Below are positions 8,030 to 15,656 of a stretch of 29,026 nucleotides of DNA, piece by piece. Position numbers and translations under genes: made by a program. The notes under the pieces were generated by a model that saw only the letters and a list, made by a program, of their open reading frames with translations, was not told where the DNA came from and did no database searches. The number at the start of each line of letters is the position of its first letter. The first letter of the stretch is position 1. The DNA is from an uncultured Lachnospiraceae bacterium (GTDB taxonomy: Bacteria > Bacillota > Clostridia > Lachnospirales > Lachnospiraceae), in assembly GCA_910576895.1 (NCBI GenBank), contig CAJTJZ010000033.1, positions 1 through 29,026 of the forward strand, given 5' to 3'.

Positions 8030-8596
8030 TTACTCTTCGTATTTTTTTAATAAACTATCTACATCTTCTACAACTAAAATATTCTGTTCTTGGATTTCTT
8101 TCACCTTTACAGTAGCTCCTTGCAAAATTTTATGACCATCGAAAGATTTTGCAGGATAGGTTATCACTTTATCATCAATCCAAAAAGAGACGCTTCCATA
8201 GCCTTGCTCTGCAATGGCATTTTCCACCTTTCCTTCATACAATAACAAATCTGTCACATTAATAGATGGGCTTTCCACTTTCTTTAATTTACGAATAAAG
8301 GATTGAATAAGAATAGCAGCCACATACCCAATCACGCAAGCAATGAAGAAAATAGTAATACTTCCCTTACCTGTATACTTTAGTAATCTTCCAGAACCAC
8401 CAAAAAATAATAAGAACCCGAAAATACTATTTGCTGACAATGGCAAAAACCACAAATCTACTTCTGCCCCATCAATGTCTAAAAACTCCAAACCTGAAAA
8501 CAAAGCATCCAAAGCATCCTCAAAAACATCAAAAACCAAGCTTAATAAAGGAAAGACAATACCAAGAATCATACAAATAAGATAAACTTTATCCAT
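8030..8596 (-). CDS. NfeD-like membrane protein (YuaF type)
   Basis: The 188-aa protein has three predicted membrane helices (about residues 4-24, 53-75 and 78-102) and a C-terminal OB-fold domain (about 115-180, LLYEGKVENAIAEQGYGSVSFWIDDKVITYPAKS), the usual short NfeD arrangement without the protease part. It lies directly upstream of the flotillin gene in the same orientation. NfeD proteins of this sort assist or tether flotillins; the paired context supports that here. An AAAGGA ribosome site precedes the ATG with a rather long spacer. I found no clear promoter in the upstream DNA. Confidence 0.85.
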   Translation of the reverse strand: MDKVYLICMILGIVFPLLSLVFDVFEDALDALFSGLEFLDIDGAEVDLWFLPLSANSIFGFLLFFGGSGRLLKYTGKGSITIFFIACVIGYVAAILIQSFIRKLKKVESPSINVTDLLLYEGKVENAIAEQGYGSVSFWIDDKVITYPAKSFDGHKILQGATVKVKEIQEQNILVVEDVDSLLKKYEE

Positions 8597-9062
8597 AGCA
8601 ACTCACATTCCTTTCGCTTCGCTTAGGCACAAATCGGCTATAAAAACGCCTTGCTAAAACCTTTTTCCCGATATAATACTAATACAATCTGTAGTGTTCT
8701 TTTGCCATTTTAGTATAGAAACTTTAGCAGATTATTTTAGAAATTAAATTCTATTTCTGTCCATCCAATCGTTCTTTATCAAGTTTACAATAAATACGTG
8801 TCAATATTGTGTTAATAAGCTTTCGCTTTGATGAGTAAATTTTTTTCATTTTCCTTTCAGAAACCTCTTATTAATGTCTGAAACTTCGCATTAAATAAAC
8901 GTCTAAGAACATTAAACATTCAATAAAAATGAATAAAAAATTATGCAGTACTTTGACTATTTTTAATTTTCTTTGTTCATAATTTTATTGTAACAAAAGT
9001 GTTTGTGACTGTTAAGACAAATTTCTTTTAAATCATCAAAAAACTCATATTAATAGGAAGAA
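8597..9062. other. AT-rich divergent intergenic region, nothing further identified
   Basis: This 466-bp stretch separates the minus-strand nfeD from the plus-strand nrdD control region. I see no convincing gene, RNA or repeat. Promoter-like sequences for nfeD (TATACT near 8714 or TATTAT near 8676 on the minus strand) lack a good -35 partner. Confidence 0.4.
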
Positions 9063-9109
9063 CCACAATATCTTGTGTCTTATTTTAAAAAAATACCAAT
9101 ATCTAGTAG
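9063..9109 (+). promoter_or_regulatory. Two NrdR boxes in tandem
   Basis: The 16-bp sites CCACAATATCTTGTGT (9063-9078) and TACCAATATCTAGTAG (9094-9109) share the CAATATCT core and resemble the known NrdR palindrome (acaCwAtATaTwGtgt). Their starts are exactly 31 bp apart, about three helical turns, the spacing known for NrdR pairs. The second site overlaps the -35 box of the nrdD promoter, so binding of the repressor (in its dATP/ATP-loaded state, by family knowledge) would block RNA polymerase. The first site is the better palindrome. Confidence 0.85.
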
Positions 9110-9135
9110 ACATTCTCAAGGGATAGTGCTATAAT
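9107..9135 (+). promoter_or_regulatory. Promoter of nrdD
   Basis: TAGACA (9107-9112) and a perfect TATAAT (9130-9135) are 17 bp apart. Transcription would begin near 9142, leaving a leader of about 165 nt before the ATG. The leader holds a small hairpin (GCAGA/TCTGC around 9145-9162), not a riboswitch I recognise. Confidence 0.8.
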
Positions 9136-9308
9136 AGAATCCACAGCAGAGAGTTACTTCTGCTTGTAAGAAACAACTGCATACTTTTTTACTACAATCA
9201 TGTCTTGGGCATGGCTGTATTTTTTCACGCCATTTTCCGAATTTAGCAAAGAATATGCTCTTGTTTTCTTTTTATGTAATAGGTTTTACTTTGAATGGAG
9301 GTTTAGGT

Positions 9309-11435
9309 ATGAATGTAATCAAAAGAGATGGTCGCACAGTAGAATATGACAAAAGCAAAATTTTAGCTGCCATCCGAAAAGCAAATGTAGAAGTGGAAGA
9401 TTGGGAGAAACTAACTGAAGAACGAATCCAAAATATTGTTCTCAGTATTGAAGCCATGAACCGTTCTACCCTTCAAGTGGAAGATATTCAAGATATCATC
9501 GAAGAAAAAATTATGGCAGAAGGGAAATATAAGCTTGCGAAGAAGTATATTATTTACCGTTACCAACGAGAGCTTGTAAGAAAAGCAAATACTACAGATG
9601 ACTCTATTATGAGCCTAATTCAAAATAATAATAAGGACGTGATGGAAGAAAATTCTAATAAAAATGCTACAATTGCTTCTACACAAAGGGACTTGATTGC
9701 TGGAGAAGTTTCGAGAGATTTAACAAAGCGACTTCTACTTCCAGAAAAAATCTCCAAAGCACATGAAGAAGGAATTTTACATTTTCATGATGCTGACTAT
9801 TTTGTACAATCCATTTTTAACTGCTGTCTTATCAATATTGGCGATATGCTTGATAATGGTACTGTTATGAATGGTAAACTTGTAGAAAGCCCAAAAAGCT
9901 TTCAAGTAGCTTGTACTGTTATGACACAAATTATATCCGTTGTTGCCAGCAGTCAATATGGCGGTCAATCGGTAGATGTCCGTCATCTTGGAAAATATTT
10001 ACGTAAGAGTCGTGATAAATATCGTAAACATTATATGGAACATTATGGTGCACAGCTTGATCCAGTATTAATGGAACAATTTATCAATGATCGCTTAATG
10101 GATGAATTAAAATCTGGTGTACAAACGATTCAATACCAAATTAACACTTTAATGACAACAAATGGACAATCTCCTTTTGTAACACTATTTTTAAATTTAG
10201 ATAAAAATGATGAATATATTGAAGAAAATGCACTAATTATTGAAGAAATACTTCGCCAAAGACTAGAGGGAATTAAAAATGAAAAGGGGGTCTTTATTAC
10301 ACCTGCTTTTCCAAAACTTGTCTATGTGCTTGATGAACATAATTGTTTAAAAGGCGGAAAATATGACTATATTACAAAATTAGCCGTAAAATGCTCTGCA
10401 AAACGTCTTTACCCTGATTATATTTCTGCTAAGAAAATGAGAGAAAATTATGAAGGCAATGTTTACAGTTGTATGGGCTGCCGCAGCTTTTTAACTCCTT
10501 GGAAAGACAAAGATGGAAATTATAAATTTGAAGGTCGCTTTAACCAAGGTGTTGTCAGCATCAATCTACCGCAGATTGGTATTTTATGTCAAGGTGATGA
10601 AGAAGCCTTCTGGCAAATGTTAGAAGAACGACTATCTCTTTGCTTTGAAGCATTAATGTGCCGTCATCGTGCTTTAGAAGATACTCTTTCTGATGTTAGT
10701 CCGATTCATTGGCAATATGGTGCAATTGCACGTCTTCCAAAAGGTGCAACAATTAACGAACTATTACATAATGGTTATTCTACCATATCCCTTGGCTATA
10801 TCGGTCTATATGAAGTTACAAAACTTATGACAGGCGTTAGCCATACAGAACCAAAAGGCACGAAATTTGCCCTTCGCTTAATGAAACGGCTTCGTCAAGC
10901 AACTGATACTTGGAAAGATATGACAGGCATTGGCTTTAGCCTTTATGGTACACCTGCAGAAAGCCTCTGTTATCGTTTTGCAAGGATTGATAAAGAAAAA
11001 TTTGGCAGTATTCCTGATATTACAGATAAGGGATATTATACAAATTCTTATCATATTGATGTACGTGAAAAAATTAACGCTTTTGAAAAATTTCTGTTTG
11101 AAAGCCAGTTTCAAGTTATTTCGGCTGGAGGTGCTATTTCCTATGTTGAAATTCCCAATATGCGAAATAATTTAACTGCATTAGAAGAATTAGTACGTTA
11201 TATTTATGATAATATTCAATATGCCGAGTTTAATACAAAATCTGATTACTGCCATATCTGCGGATTTGATGGTGAAATTGAGATTAATGATAAACTTGAA
11301 TGGGAATGCCCACAATGTCATAACAAAGATCATTCCAAAATGAATGTAACTCGCCGTACCTGCGGATATTTAGGAGAAAATTTCTGGAATGTTGGAAAGA
11401 CAAAAGAAATCAAGGCAAGGGTATTGCATTTATAA
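9309..11435 (+). CDS. nrdD: Anaerobic ribonucleoside-triphosphate reductase (class III), large subunit
   Basis: The 708-aa glycyl-radical enzyme reduces ribonucleoside triphosphates to deoxynucleotides without oxygen. The N-terminus is an ATP-cone (MNVIKRDGRTVEYDKSKILAA and the next 80 residues), the allosteric site. The catalytic core includes YSCMGCRSFLTPW, a finger-loop Cys region. Near the end, CHICGFDG and CPQC form the zinc site, and RRTCGYLG holds the glycine that NrdG turns into a radical. I start at 9309 because GGAGG lies 8 nt before that ATG; the longer frame from 9255 would add a hydrophobic 18 residues upstream of the ATP-cone. The NrdR boxes upstream indicate repression when dNTP levels are high. 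nrdG follows after a terminator and a structured element. Confidence 0.97.
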   Translation: MNVIKRDGRTVEYDKSKILAAIRKANVEVEDWEKLTEERIQNIVLSIEAMNRSTLQVEDIQDIIEEKIMAEGKYKLAKKYIIYRYQRELVRKANTTDDSIMSLIQNNNKDVMEENSNKNATIASTQRDLIAGEVSRDLTKRLLLPEKISKAHEEGILHFHDADYFVQSIFNCCLINIGDMLDNGTVMNGKLVESPKSFQVACTVMTQIISVVASSQYGGQSVDVRHLGKYLRKSRDKYRKHYMEHYGAQLDPVLMEQFINDRLMDELKSGVQTIQYQINTLMTTNGQSPFVTLFLNLDKNDEYIEENALIIEEILRQRLEGIKNEKGVFITPAFPKLVYVLDEHNCLKGGKYDYITKLAVKCSAKRLYPDYISAKKMRENYEGNVYSCMGCRSFLTPWKDKDGNYKFEGRFNQGVVSINLPQIGILCQGDEEAFWQMLEERLSLCFEALMCRHRALEDTLSDVSPIHWQYGAIARLPKGATINELLHNGYSTISLGYIGLYEVTKLMTGVSHTEPKGTKFALRLMKRLRQATDTWKDMTGIGFSLYGTPAESLCYRFARIDKEKFGSIPDITDKGYYTNSYHIDVREKINAFEKFLFESQFQVISAGGAISYVEIPNMRNNLTALEELVRYIYDNIQYAEFNTKSDYCHICGFDGEIEINDKLEWECPQCHNKDHSKMNVTRRTCGYLGENFWNVGKTKEIKARVLHL

Positions 11436-11497
11436 ATATTTTATAAATATAAAATCAAAATAAATCTTCTTTATTTACCTATAAAAAACAGAGTTTC

Positions 11498-11535
11498 AAA
11501 CAGCCGAATGTATTCCCTATTTCGGCTGTTTTTTC
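11498..11535 (+). terminator. Intrinsic terminator after nrdD
   Basis: AAACAGCCGAA (11498-11508) pairs with TTCGGCTGTTT (11521-11531), and the T run continues to 11534. It should end most nrdD transcripts, so nrdG needs read-through or its own promoter. Confidence 0.85.
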
Positions 11536-11563
11536 TGCAATTCACTATAAAATATATACTATA

Positions 11564-11732
11564 ATTATACTCACGAGCGAAAAATCTTTCCTCTTTTCGC
11601 TCGTGAGTTCGTGCCGACCGCAGCCACGAAGTGGCTTATTTCCTGTCGTGCCCATTCGGGCATGACCTGCCTTGTGCGGTCGTGCACATCACTTTATACT
11701 GAGCGGTCATATTTTTCGAACGCCAGTATAAT
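11564..11732. repeat. 169-bp structured element with 22-bp terminal inverted repeats
   Basis: The ends 11564-11585 and 11711-11732 are inverted copies matching at 18 of 22 positions (ATTATACT at the outer side, CGAAAAAT at the inner side). Inside are a 15-bp perfect hairpin (11569-11583 with 11594-11608), a three-way junction closed by CGACCGCA (11615-11622) and TGCGGTCG (11675-11682) with two arms (AGCCAC/GTGGCT and TCGTGCCC/GGGCATGA), and a last hairpin (TATACTG 11695-11701 with CAGTATA 11724-11730). It is clearly richer in GC than the DNA around it. Possible explanations are a MITE-like or REP-like non-autonomous mobile element, or a structured leader RNA for nrdG. I do not recognise a named family. 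Confidence 0.6.
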
Positions 11733-11768
11733 AATTAACATTATATCAATCTTAAAGGTGGAATTTTT

Positions 11769-12302
11769 ATGAACTATGCGGATATTAAAGAATGTGATGT
11801 TGCGAATGGTCCGGGTATACGAATTTCTCTCTTTGTAAGTGGTTGTACACATCACTGTAAGAACTGCTTTAATGAAGAAACTTGGGATTTTAACTATGGA
11901 AGCTTATTTACTGAAAAAGAAATTGATCAAATTCTTACTTTATTAAAACCTGAACATATCCATGGCTTTACACTTCTTGGAGGAGAACCATTTGAATACA
12001 AAAACCAACAAGGCGTTTTACCACTACTACGTGCTATTAAAAAACATTATCCAAAAAAAGATATTTGGTGCTTTTCTGGCTATTTATTTGATCAGGATAT
12101 TCTTGGAGTTATGTGTAAAAAATGGGAAGAAACCAAAGAAATGCTTCAATATATTGATGTTTTAGTAGATGGAGAATTTATAGAGGAACAAAAAGATCTC
12201 TCTCTGCGTTTTAAAGGCTCATCAAATCAACGAATTATTATGGTACAAGAATCCCTAAAAGCAGGGAATATTATTTTATGGAATCCTGAAAGTGAACCAT
12301 AA
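11769..12302 (+). CDS. nrdG: Anaerobic ribonucleotide reductase activating protein (radical SAM)
   Basis: The 177-aa protein carries the radical SAM cluster motif CTHHCKNC (CxxxCxxC, about residues 26-33) in the NrdG context GPGIRISLFVSGCTHHCKNCFN, followed by TLLGGEPF, the SAM-contact region. It uses a 4Fe-4S cluster and S-adenosylmethionine to generate the glycyl radical on NrdD. An AAAGGTGG ribosome site lies 8 nt before the ATG. A weak TATAAT at 11727-11732, inside the end of the structured element, could give it its own start, since a strong terminator separates it from nrdD. dut follows after 48 bp, keeping dNTP metabolism together. Confidence 0.95.
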   Translation: MNYADIKECDVANGPGIRISLFVSGCTHHCKNCFNEETWDFNYGSLFTEKEIDQILTLLKPEHIHGFTLLGGEPFEYKNQQGVLPLLRAIKKHYPKKDIWCFSGYLFDQDILGVMCKKWEETKEMLQYIDVLVDGEFIEEQKDLSLRFKGSSNQRIIMVQESLKAGNIILWNPESEP

Positions 12303-12350
12303 TAATATTATGATATCATTTTTTAAAGAAAAAGAAAGGGAAAAAATAGA

Positions 12351-12803
12351 ATGTTAAGAGATACAATATCTATCAAAAAATTAAAAGAACAGGCAATGAT
12401 TCCTGTTTATAGCAGTATTTCTGCTGCTGGAGCAGATTTATATGCTTGCTTGGATACAAATGAATCAATAGAAATTGCACCCGGAAAAACGGTAATGATT
12501 CCAACAGGACTTGCTATGGAAATTCCAGAAGGCTTTGCAGGATTGATTTATGCAAGAAGTGGACTTGCTTCTAAAAAAGGACTTGCTCCGGCAAATAAAG
12601 TTGGTGTTATTGATGCCGATTATCGTGGGGAAATTAAAGTACCATTATATAATCACTCTACAAAAACAGCTTTTATAGAACAAGGAGAACGAATTGCACA
12701 AATGATTATAACTCCATTTTTACAAGCTGATTTTAAAGAATCTAAAGAACTTCATGACACAGAACGTGGAGAAAAAGGATTTGGATCAACTGGAGAAAAA
12801 TAA
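12351..12803 (+). CDS. dut: Deoxyuridine 5'-triphosphate nucleotidohydrolase (dUTPase)
   Basis: The 150-aa product shows all five trimeric dUTPase motifs in order: AGADLYA, ARSGLASKKG, NKVGVIDADYRGEI (with the catalytic Asp), GERIAQMII and RGEKGFGSTG (the C-terminal arm that closes the site). It hydrolyses dUTP to dUMP and pyrophosphate, keeping uracil out of DNA and feeding thymidylate synthesis. The length is normal and the protein looks intact. An AAAGGG-type ribosome site precedes the ATG. It lies 48 bp after nrdG in the same direction and is probably co-transcribed with it. Confidence 0.95.
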   Translation: MLRDTISIKKLKEQAMIPVYSSISAAGADLYACLDTNESIEIAPGKTVMIPTGLAMEIPEGFAGLIYARSGLASKKGLAPANKVGVIDADYRGEIKVPLYNHSTKTAFIEQGERIAQMIITPFLQADFKESKELHDTERGEKGFGSTGEK

Positions 12804-12879
12804 GCTGCTTCATGTGAGTTTGACATAAAATATATCGTTTTTATCACCTTTTAAAAAAGCTAAAAAAATATAAAGCAAA

Positions 12880-12928
12880 TTGACAACAAATAAAATAGAA
12901 CATATAATAAAAGTACCAAAAAGAGTAC
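12880..12928 (+). promoter_or_regulatory. Promoter and operator of the yefM-yoeB type operon
   Basis: TTGACA (12880-12885) and TATAAT (12903-12908), both consensus, are 17 bp apart. Right after the -10 box come two GTAC cores, at 12913-12916 and 12925-12928, with a centre-to-centre distance of 12 bp. The E. coli yefM-yoeB operator has two TGTACA-core palindromes with the same 12-bp distance, so this is a likely site for autorepression by the antitoxin-toxin complex. Confidence 0.75.
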
Positions 12929-12950
12929 GTTTATTAGAAAGGGTGATTAT

Positions 12951-13286
12951 ATGACAATAGCAAAGCAGATGGATATAAGAAACAATATAAAATATTACTT
13001 TGATATGGCTTTTGATGGTGATACTATCCTTGTACCACGTAAGGAAAATAAAAATGTAGTAGTGATATCTCAAAAAGAATATGAAGATTTACAAAAAATG
13101 AAAAGAAATGCTGAATATCTTACAAAAATAGATGAGAGCATAGAGAACCATAAAAAAGGTGATACTATTTCTTTTACAATGGAAGAATTGAGGGCGATGG
13201 AGTCTGAGGATTGGAAACCGACCGAAAAAATTTTAGAATTTGAAAAAAAACATGGAATACAAAGGAATGAGGAAAATGAAAAATGA
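12951..13286 (+). CDS. YefM/Phd-family antitoxin
   Basis: The 111-aa protein has an N-terminal Phd/YefM DNA-binding fold (residues about 1-60), with VPRKENKNVVVISQKEYEDLQKM matching the conserved strand and helix of the family. The C-terminal half is acidic and probably unfolded until it wraps round the toxin. It neutralises the downstream endoribonuclease and, with it, represses its own promoter. The ATG follows an AAAGGGTG ribosome site, and its stop overlaps the toxin start by 4 bp (ATGA), typical of translational coupling. It is somewhat longer than the usual 80-90 residues, with an extended tail. Confidence 0.88.
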   Translation: MTIAKQMDIRNNIKYYFDMAFDGDTILVPRKENKNVVVISQKEYEDLQKMKRNAEYLTKIDESIENHKKGDTISFTMEELRAMESEDWKPTEKILEFEKKHGIQRNEENEK

Positions 13287-13546
13287 ATGATTTAACCTTC
13301 GATTCTAAGGGCTGGAATGATTATTTATACTGGCAAATGCAAGACAAAAAAACATTGAAAAGAATCAATAATTTATTGGATGATATAAAGCGTAATGGAA
13401 CAATGAAAGGAATAGGAAAACCAGAAAAATTAAAAAGTCGTGATGGGTATTCCAGAAGAATTGATGAAACAAATCGTTTAGTCTATGATATTGACGAGTT
13501 AAAAAATATTAAAATTATATCATGCAAAGGCCATTATGAAGATTAA
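13283..13546 (+). CDS. YoeB/Txe-family mRNA endonuclease toxin
   Basis: The 87-aa protein matches YoeB along its length: WNDYLYWQMQDKKTLKRINNLLDDIKRNG at the start, GIGKPEKLKSRDGYSRRIDETNRLVYDID in the middle and CKGHYED at the end. The Arg of the RRI and NRLVY pieces and the C-terminal His-Tyr pair correspond to the catalytic residues known in E. coli YoeB, a ribosome-dependent RNase. All key residues are present, so the toxin is probably active. It is coupled to the antitoxin by a 4-bp overlap. Confidence 0.92.
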   Translation: MNDLTFDSKGWNDYLYWQMQDKKTLKRINNLLDDIKRNGTMKGIGKPEKLKSRDGYSRRIDETNRLVYDIDELKNIKIISCKGHYED

Positions 13547-13550
13547 AAAT

Positions 13551-13603
13551 TTTAAAGGCTATCACTTTAAGAAACAAAAATTTATAAAGTGATATCCTTT
13601 AAA
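13551..13603 (+). terminator. Long imperfect hairpin after the toxin gene
   Basis: TTTAAAGG-C-TATCACTTTA (13551-13569) pairs with TAAAGTGATA-T-CCTTTAAA (13585-13603), one mismatch in 19 positions. There is no T run, so it may stabilise the mRNA end or act as a weak terminator. Confidence 0.5.
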
Positions 13604-13693
13604 GAACTTATTTCCAAAGGGTTCAAGAAATTTTTTCTGAATCTTGTAAGTTATAATCATCACGTTACTTACAAAAAAATTATATATTTTATT

Positions 13694-13738
13694 AAAAAGG
13701 CCAACCATAGGAAAAATTCCTTTGGTTGACCTTTTTTA
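13694..13738. terminator. Bidirectional terminator between the toxin and the BlaR1-type module
   Basis: AAAAAGG plus CAACCA and further pairs (13694-13714) match the opposite arm (13717-13737), with A runs on the left and T runs on the right, so it works on both strands. It lies 4 bp after the stop of the minus-strand sensor fragment. Confidence 0.8.
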
Positions 13739-13741
13739 ATT

Positions 13742-14125
13742 TTATAAAACACGATATGTAAATGTTACATCCATTGCAGAAGCATTACTATTTTGAGCAA
13801 ATATACTATAATAGCCACTTTCCTCAATCTCAAAATCATACGATACTATTTGTATATCTTCAACGCTTCTTGCTGTATTGTTTGAATCAATAATACCTAC
13901 TACTATGTTGTTATCTATATTTTCCATAGAATAACAGCTAATCTCAATGCCATTACCCTTTTCTAAATAAACTTTTTGAACTAAATAAGTATCCATAGAA
14001 TCTATAGTCCAATTATACCCATTTACTTCTTCTGTTGTACTAACTAAAGAATCTGTTATATTCACCAAATTCCATATCTTATCTACATTTTTAGTAACTT
14101 CTTCAAATCTTTTTTCTTGTACCAT
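13742..14125 (-). CDS. Detached sensor domain of the neighbouring M56 protein (frameshift product)
   Basis: The 127-aa frame from the ATG at 14125 is homologous to the secreted protein at 15718-16236: shared pieces include VDKIWNL, YNWTIDSMDTY, NTAR and GYYSIFAQN. The frame stays open upstream of that ATG, and the homology also continues upstream (YDKFVSDNF compared with EGKFVRSSF), so the ATG is probably not a true gene start; it has no spaced ribosome site. The upstream part overlaps the end of the M56 gene in the -1 frame. BlaR1-type proteins carry an extracellular sensor just after their last membrane helix, which is where this domain would lie. The simplest reading is a one-base frameshift that split one gene into two; a programmed shift or a real separate subunit are alternatives. 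There is no penicillin-binding SxxK motif. Confidence 0.6.
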   Translation of the reverse strand: MVQEKRFEEVTKNVDKIWNLVNITDSLVSTTEEVNGYNWTIDSMDTYLVQKVYLEKGNGIEISCYSMENIDNNIVVGIIDSNNTARSVEDIQIVSYDFEIEESGYYSIFAQNSNASAMDVTFTYRVL

Positions 14126-14175
14126 TTCCTTTTCTTCTACAATAAAATTGTCACTAACAAATTTATCATAACAAT

Positions 14176-15156
14176 TTATGACATTGTTCCAGCAGCAAAG
14201 GATACTGTAGAACCTACAAGAAAAGCTGTTATTACAATACTTACAGTAGCATTTCTGATTCCTTTCCCAGCTTTTTTATATTGATTCACATAAATCATTC
14301 TTTTGGTAAGTTCTGACTTCTTTTCTGCCAAGGCAGTAATAAAAAACTTCTTAATCGTTTTATTTCCACTATTACCCATAATATTTATGATAGTGCTATA
14401 ATACTTCTTTGTATTGAATAGTTCTTTACTCTCTCTACAAGTAAGAATATCACATTTAATTTCAGTCCATACAGAAATTTGACGAAATAAGAAATGTGCT
14501 GGGATATTACAACAATGGATAATTGCAACAACAAGTGATAAAAACTTTAGTTCTAAATCATGATACTTAATATGCGTTAATTCATGCATAAAAATAACAT
14601 CTAATTCTTCTGGAAGATATTCTTTCTCTGGCATAATAATTGCTTTTGAAAAAGCACCTATACATAATGGACCTGATAATTCTAAACTACGATATACTTT
14701 TGGTGCTTTTTTAAGAGAAAGTCGTTTTTGACATTCCGTTAATTTTTCTAATACTTCTTTATTCGTTTCCAAATAACATGATTTCCGAAACTTCATTCTT
14801 CCCCAAAACTGATATAAATGATAAAATAAAAAACCTAAACTTGCAATTACCCATATAATACCAATAATAAATACTACATTTCTCGCTAACGGAAGTGTAA
14901 TTGGAAAAACTCTTTCCATAATATGACTGTGATCATTATCATCAATGCTATAAAAACTACTTTTAAAATGCATAGAAGCTAAAATATATATTACTGGAAT
15001 AAGATAGCTTAAGCATACAAACCACAATCCAATATAAATAGCTACGGGATTCTTATGGCCGCACAGCTTTGCAGCTGCCAGCCATACTAATTGCATAAAC
15101 ATTCCCGTCAGCGAAGTTAAAAATAATAAAAAAAAAATATTAATCATCCAATTCAT
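14176..15156 (-). CDS. BlaR1/MecR1-type M56 family metallopeptidase, lacking its sensor in frame
   Basis: The 326-aa membrane protein has helices near residues 6-28, 37-60 and 92-113, a cytosolic M56 zinc protease domain with the motif HELTH (191-195), and a last helix (about 300-322, ATVSIVITAFLVGSTVSFAA). In the family, ligand binding outside the cell activates the protease, which leads to cleavage of the BlaI repressor. Here the reading frame stops 4 residues after the last helix, so it lacks the external sensor; the sensor continues in the -1 frame. The start at 15156 is an ATG with AAAGGG before it, inside the end of blaI (17-bp overlap), a coupled arrangement. Confidence 0.85.
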   Translation of the reverse strand: MNWMINIFFLLFLTSLTGMFMQLVWLAAAKLCGHKNPVAIYIGLWFVCLSYLIPVIYILASMHFKSSFYSIDDNDHSHIMERVFPITLPLARNVVFIIGIIWVIASLGFLFYHLYQFWGRMKFRKSCYLETNKEVLEKLTECQKRLSLKKAPKVYRSLELSGPLCIGAFSKAIIMPEKEYLPEELDVIFMHELTHIKYHDLELKFLSLVVAIIHCCNIPAHFLFRQISVWTEIKCDILTCRESKELFNTKKYYSTIINIMGNSGNKTIKKFFITALAEKKSELTKRMIYVNQYKKAGKGIRNATVSIVITAFLVGSTVSFAAGTMS

Positions 15157-15511
15157 CAAGCAAACCCTTTATAACCCCTACTTCTTGTTCTGACAGACAT
15201 TCTTCCTTAAATAGATCACACGCAAAATTTTCTACACTTCCTTTGTTCCAGAAATTGATAAAATTGCGAATTTGTCTATTCTTATATTTTTGCTCATCAA
15301 CTAAAACTTCATAGTGCAAAAAACGCCCATCTTTATATGGTTTCACATAACCTTTACGCTCCAAATGCTTTAAAAATGTGGCTACTGTTTGTAATTGCCA
15401 AATCTTTCCATGCTCTTCGGCCTGCTTAACAATCTGGGAAAGGGTACAATTTCCACCAAGATCCCATACAGATTTCATAACAATTTCTTCACTTTCTGTT
15501 AAAGCTTTCAT
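15140..15511 (-). CDS. blaI: BlaI/MecI/CopY-family transcriptional repressor
   Basis: The 123-aa protein has the winged-helix BlaI domain (residues 4-70, with LTESEEIVMKSVWDLGGNCTLSQIV and TVATFLKHLERKGYV) and a helical dimerisation tail. The tail contains Asn95-Phe96 in VENFACDLFKEE, at the place where staphylococcal BlaI/MecI are cut at an Asn-Phe bond, so proteolytic switching by the M56 partner looks possible. I start at 15511 because a GGAGG site lies 8 nt before this ATG; the longer frame from 15541 adds 10 residues without a ribosome site. It probably represses its own operon and the secreted paralogue's gene. Whether the inducer is a beta-lactam is unknown. Confidence 0.9.
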   Translation of the reverse strand: MKALTESEEIVMKSVWDLGGNCTLSQIVKQAEEHGKIWQLQTVATFLKHLERKGYVKPYKDGRFLHYEVLVDEQKYKNRQIRNFINFWNKGSVENFACDLFKEECLSEQEVGVIKGLLDELDD

Positions 15512-15565
15512 AATTAATTCCTCCTTAATAAACATAAACAATTGAAAATATTAACCGTATGAAAA

Positions 15566-15594
15566 ACTATATCAGTATCTGTCAAATTTGTCAA
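15566..15594 (-). promoter_or_regulatory. Promoter/operator of the blaI-M56 operon
   Basis: On the minus strand TTGACA (15589-15594) and TATAGT (15566-15571) are 17 bp apart. The -10 region CTGATATAGTTTT and a GGTTA a little downstream recur at the promoter near 16308, so it is a candidate BlaI-binding sequence. Confidence 0.75.
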
Positions 15595-15656
15595 GAAAAA
15601 CATGGATTTTAGCTACATTTTGAAAGTTATAAAATGCAATTTAGTTATGAATACTA

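Noticed and set aside
8796..8816. GTGTCAATATTGTGTT as a third NrdR box
   Set aside because: The core is two bases shorter than the NrdR core and it lies about 270 bp from the tandem pair.
9255..9308. Longer N-terminus for NrdD from 9255
   Set aside because: The added residues are hydrophobic, precede the conserved ATP-cone start and include the ribosome site of the ATG at 9309.
13742..14125. Beta-lactam-binding sensor as in true BlaR1
   Set aside because: The domain is only about 130 residues and lacks SxxK, SxN and KTG motifs.
13742..14200. Classic -1 ribosomal slippery site at the M56/sensor junction
   Set aside because: No X XXY YYZ heptamer or obvious stimulatory stem is present at the overlap, so programmed frameshifting is not favoured, although not excluded.
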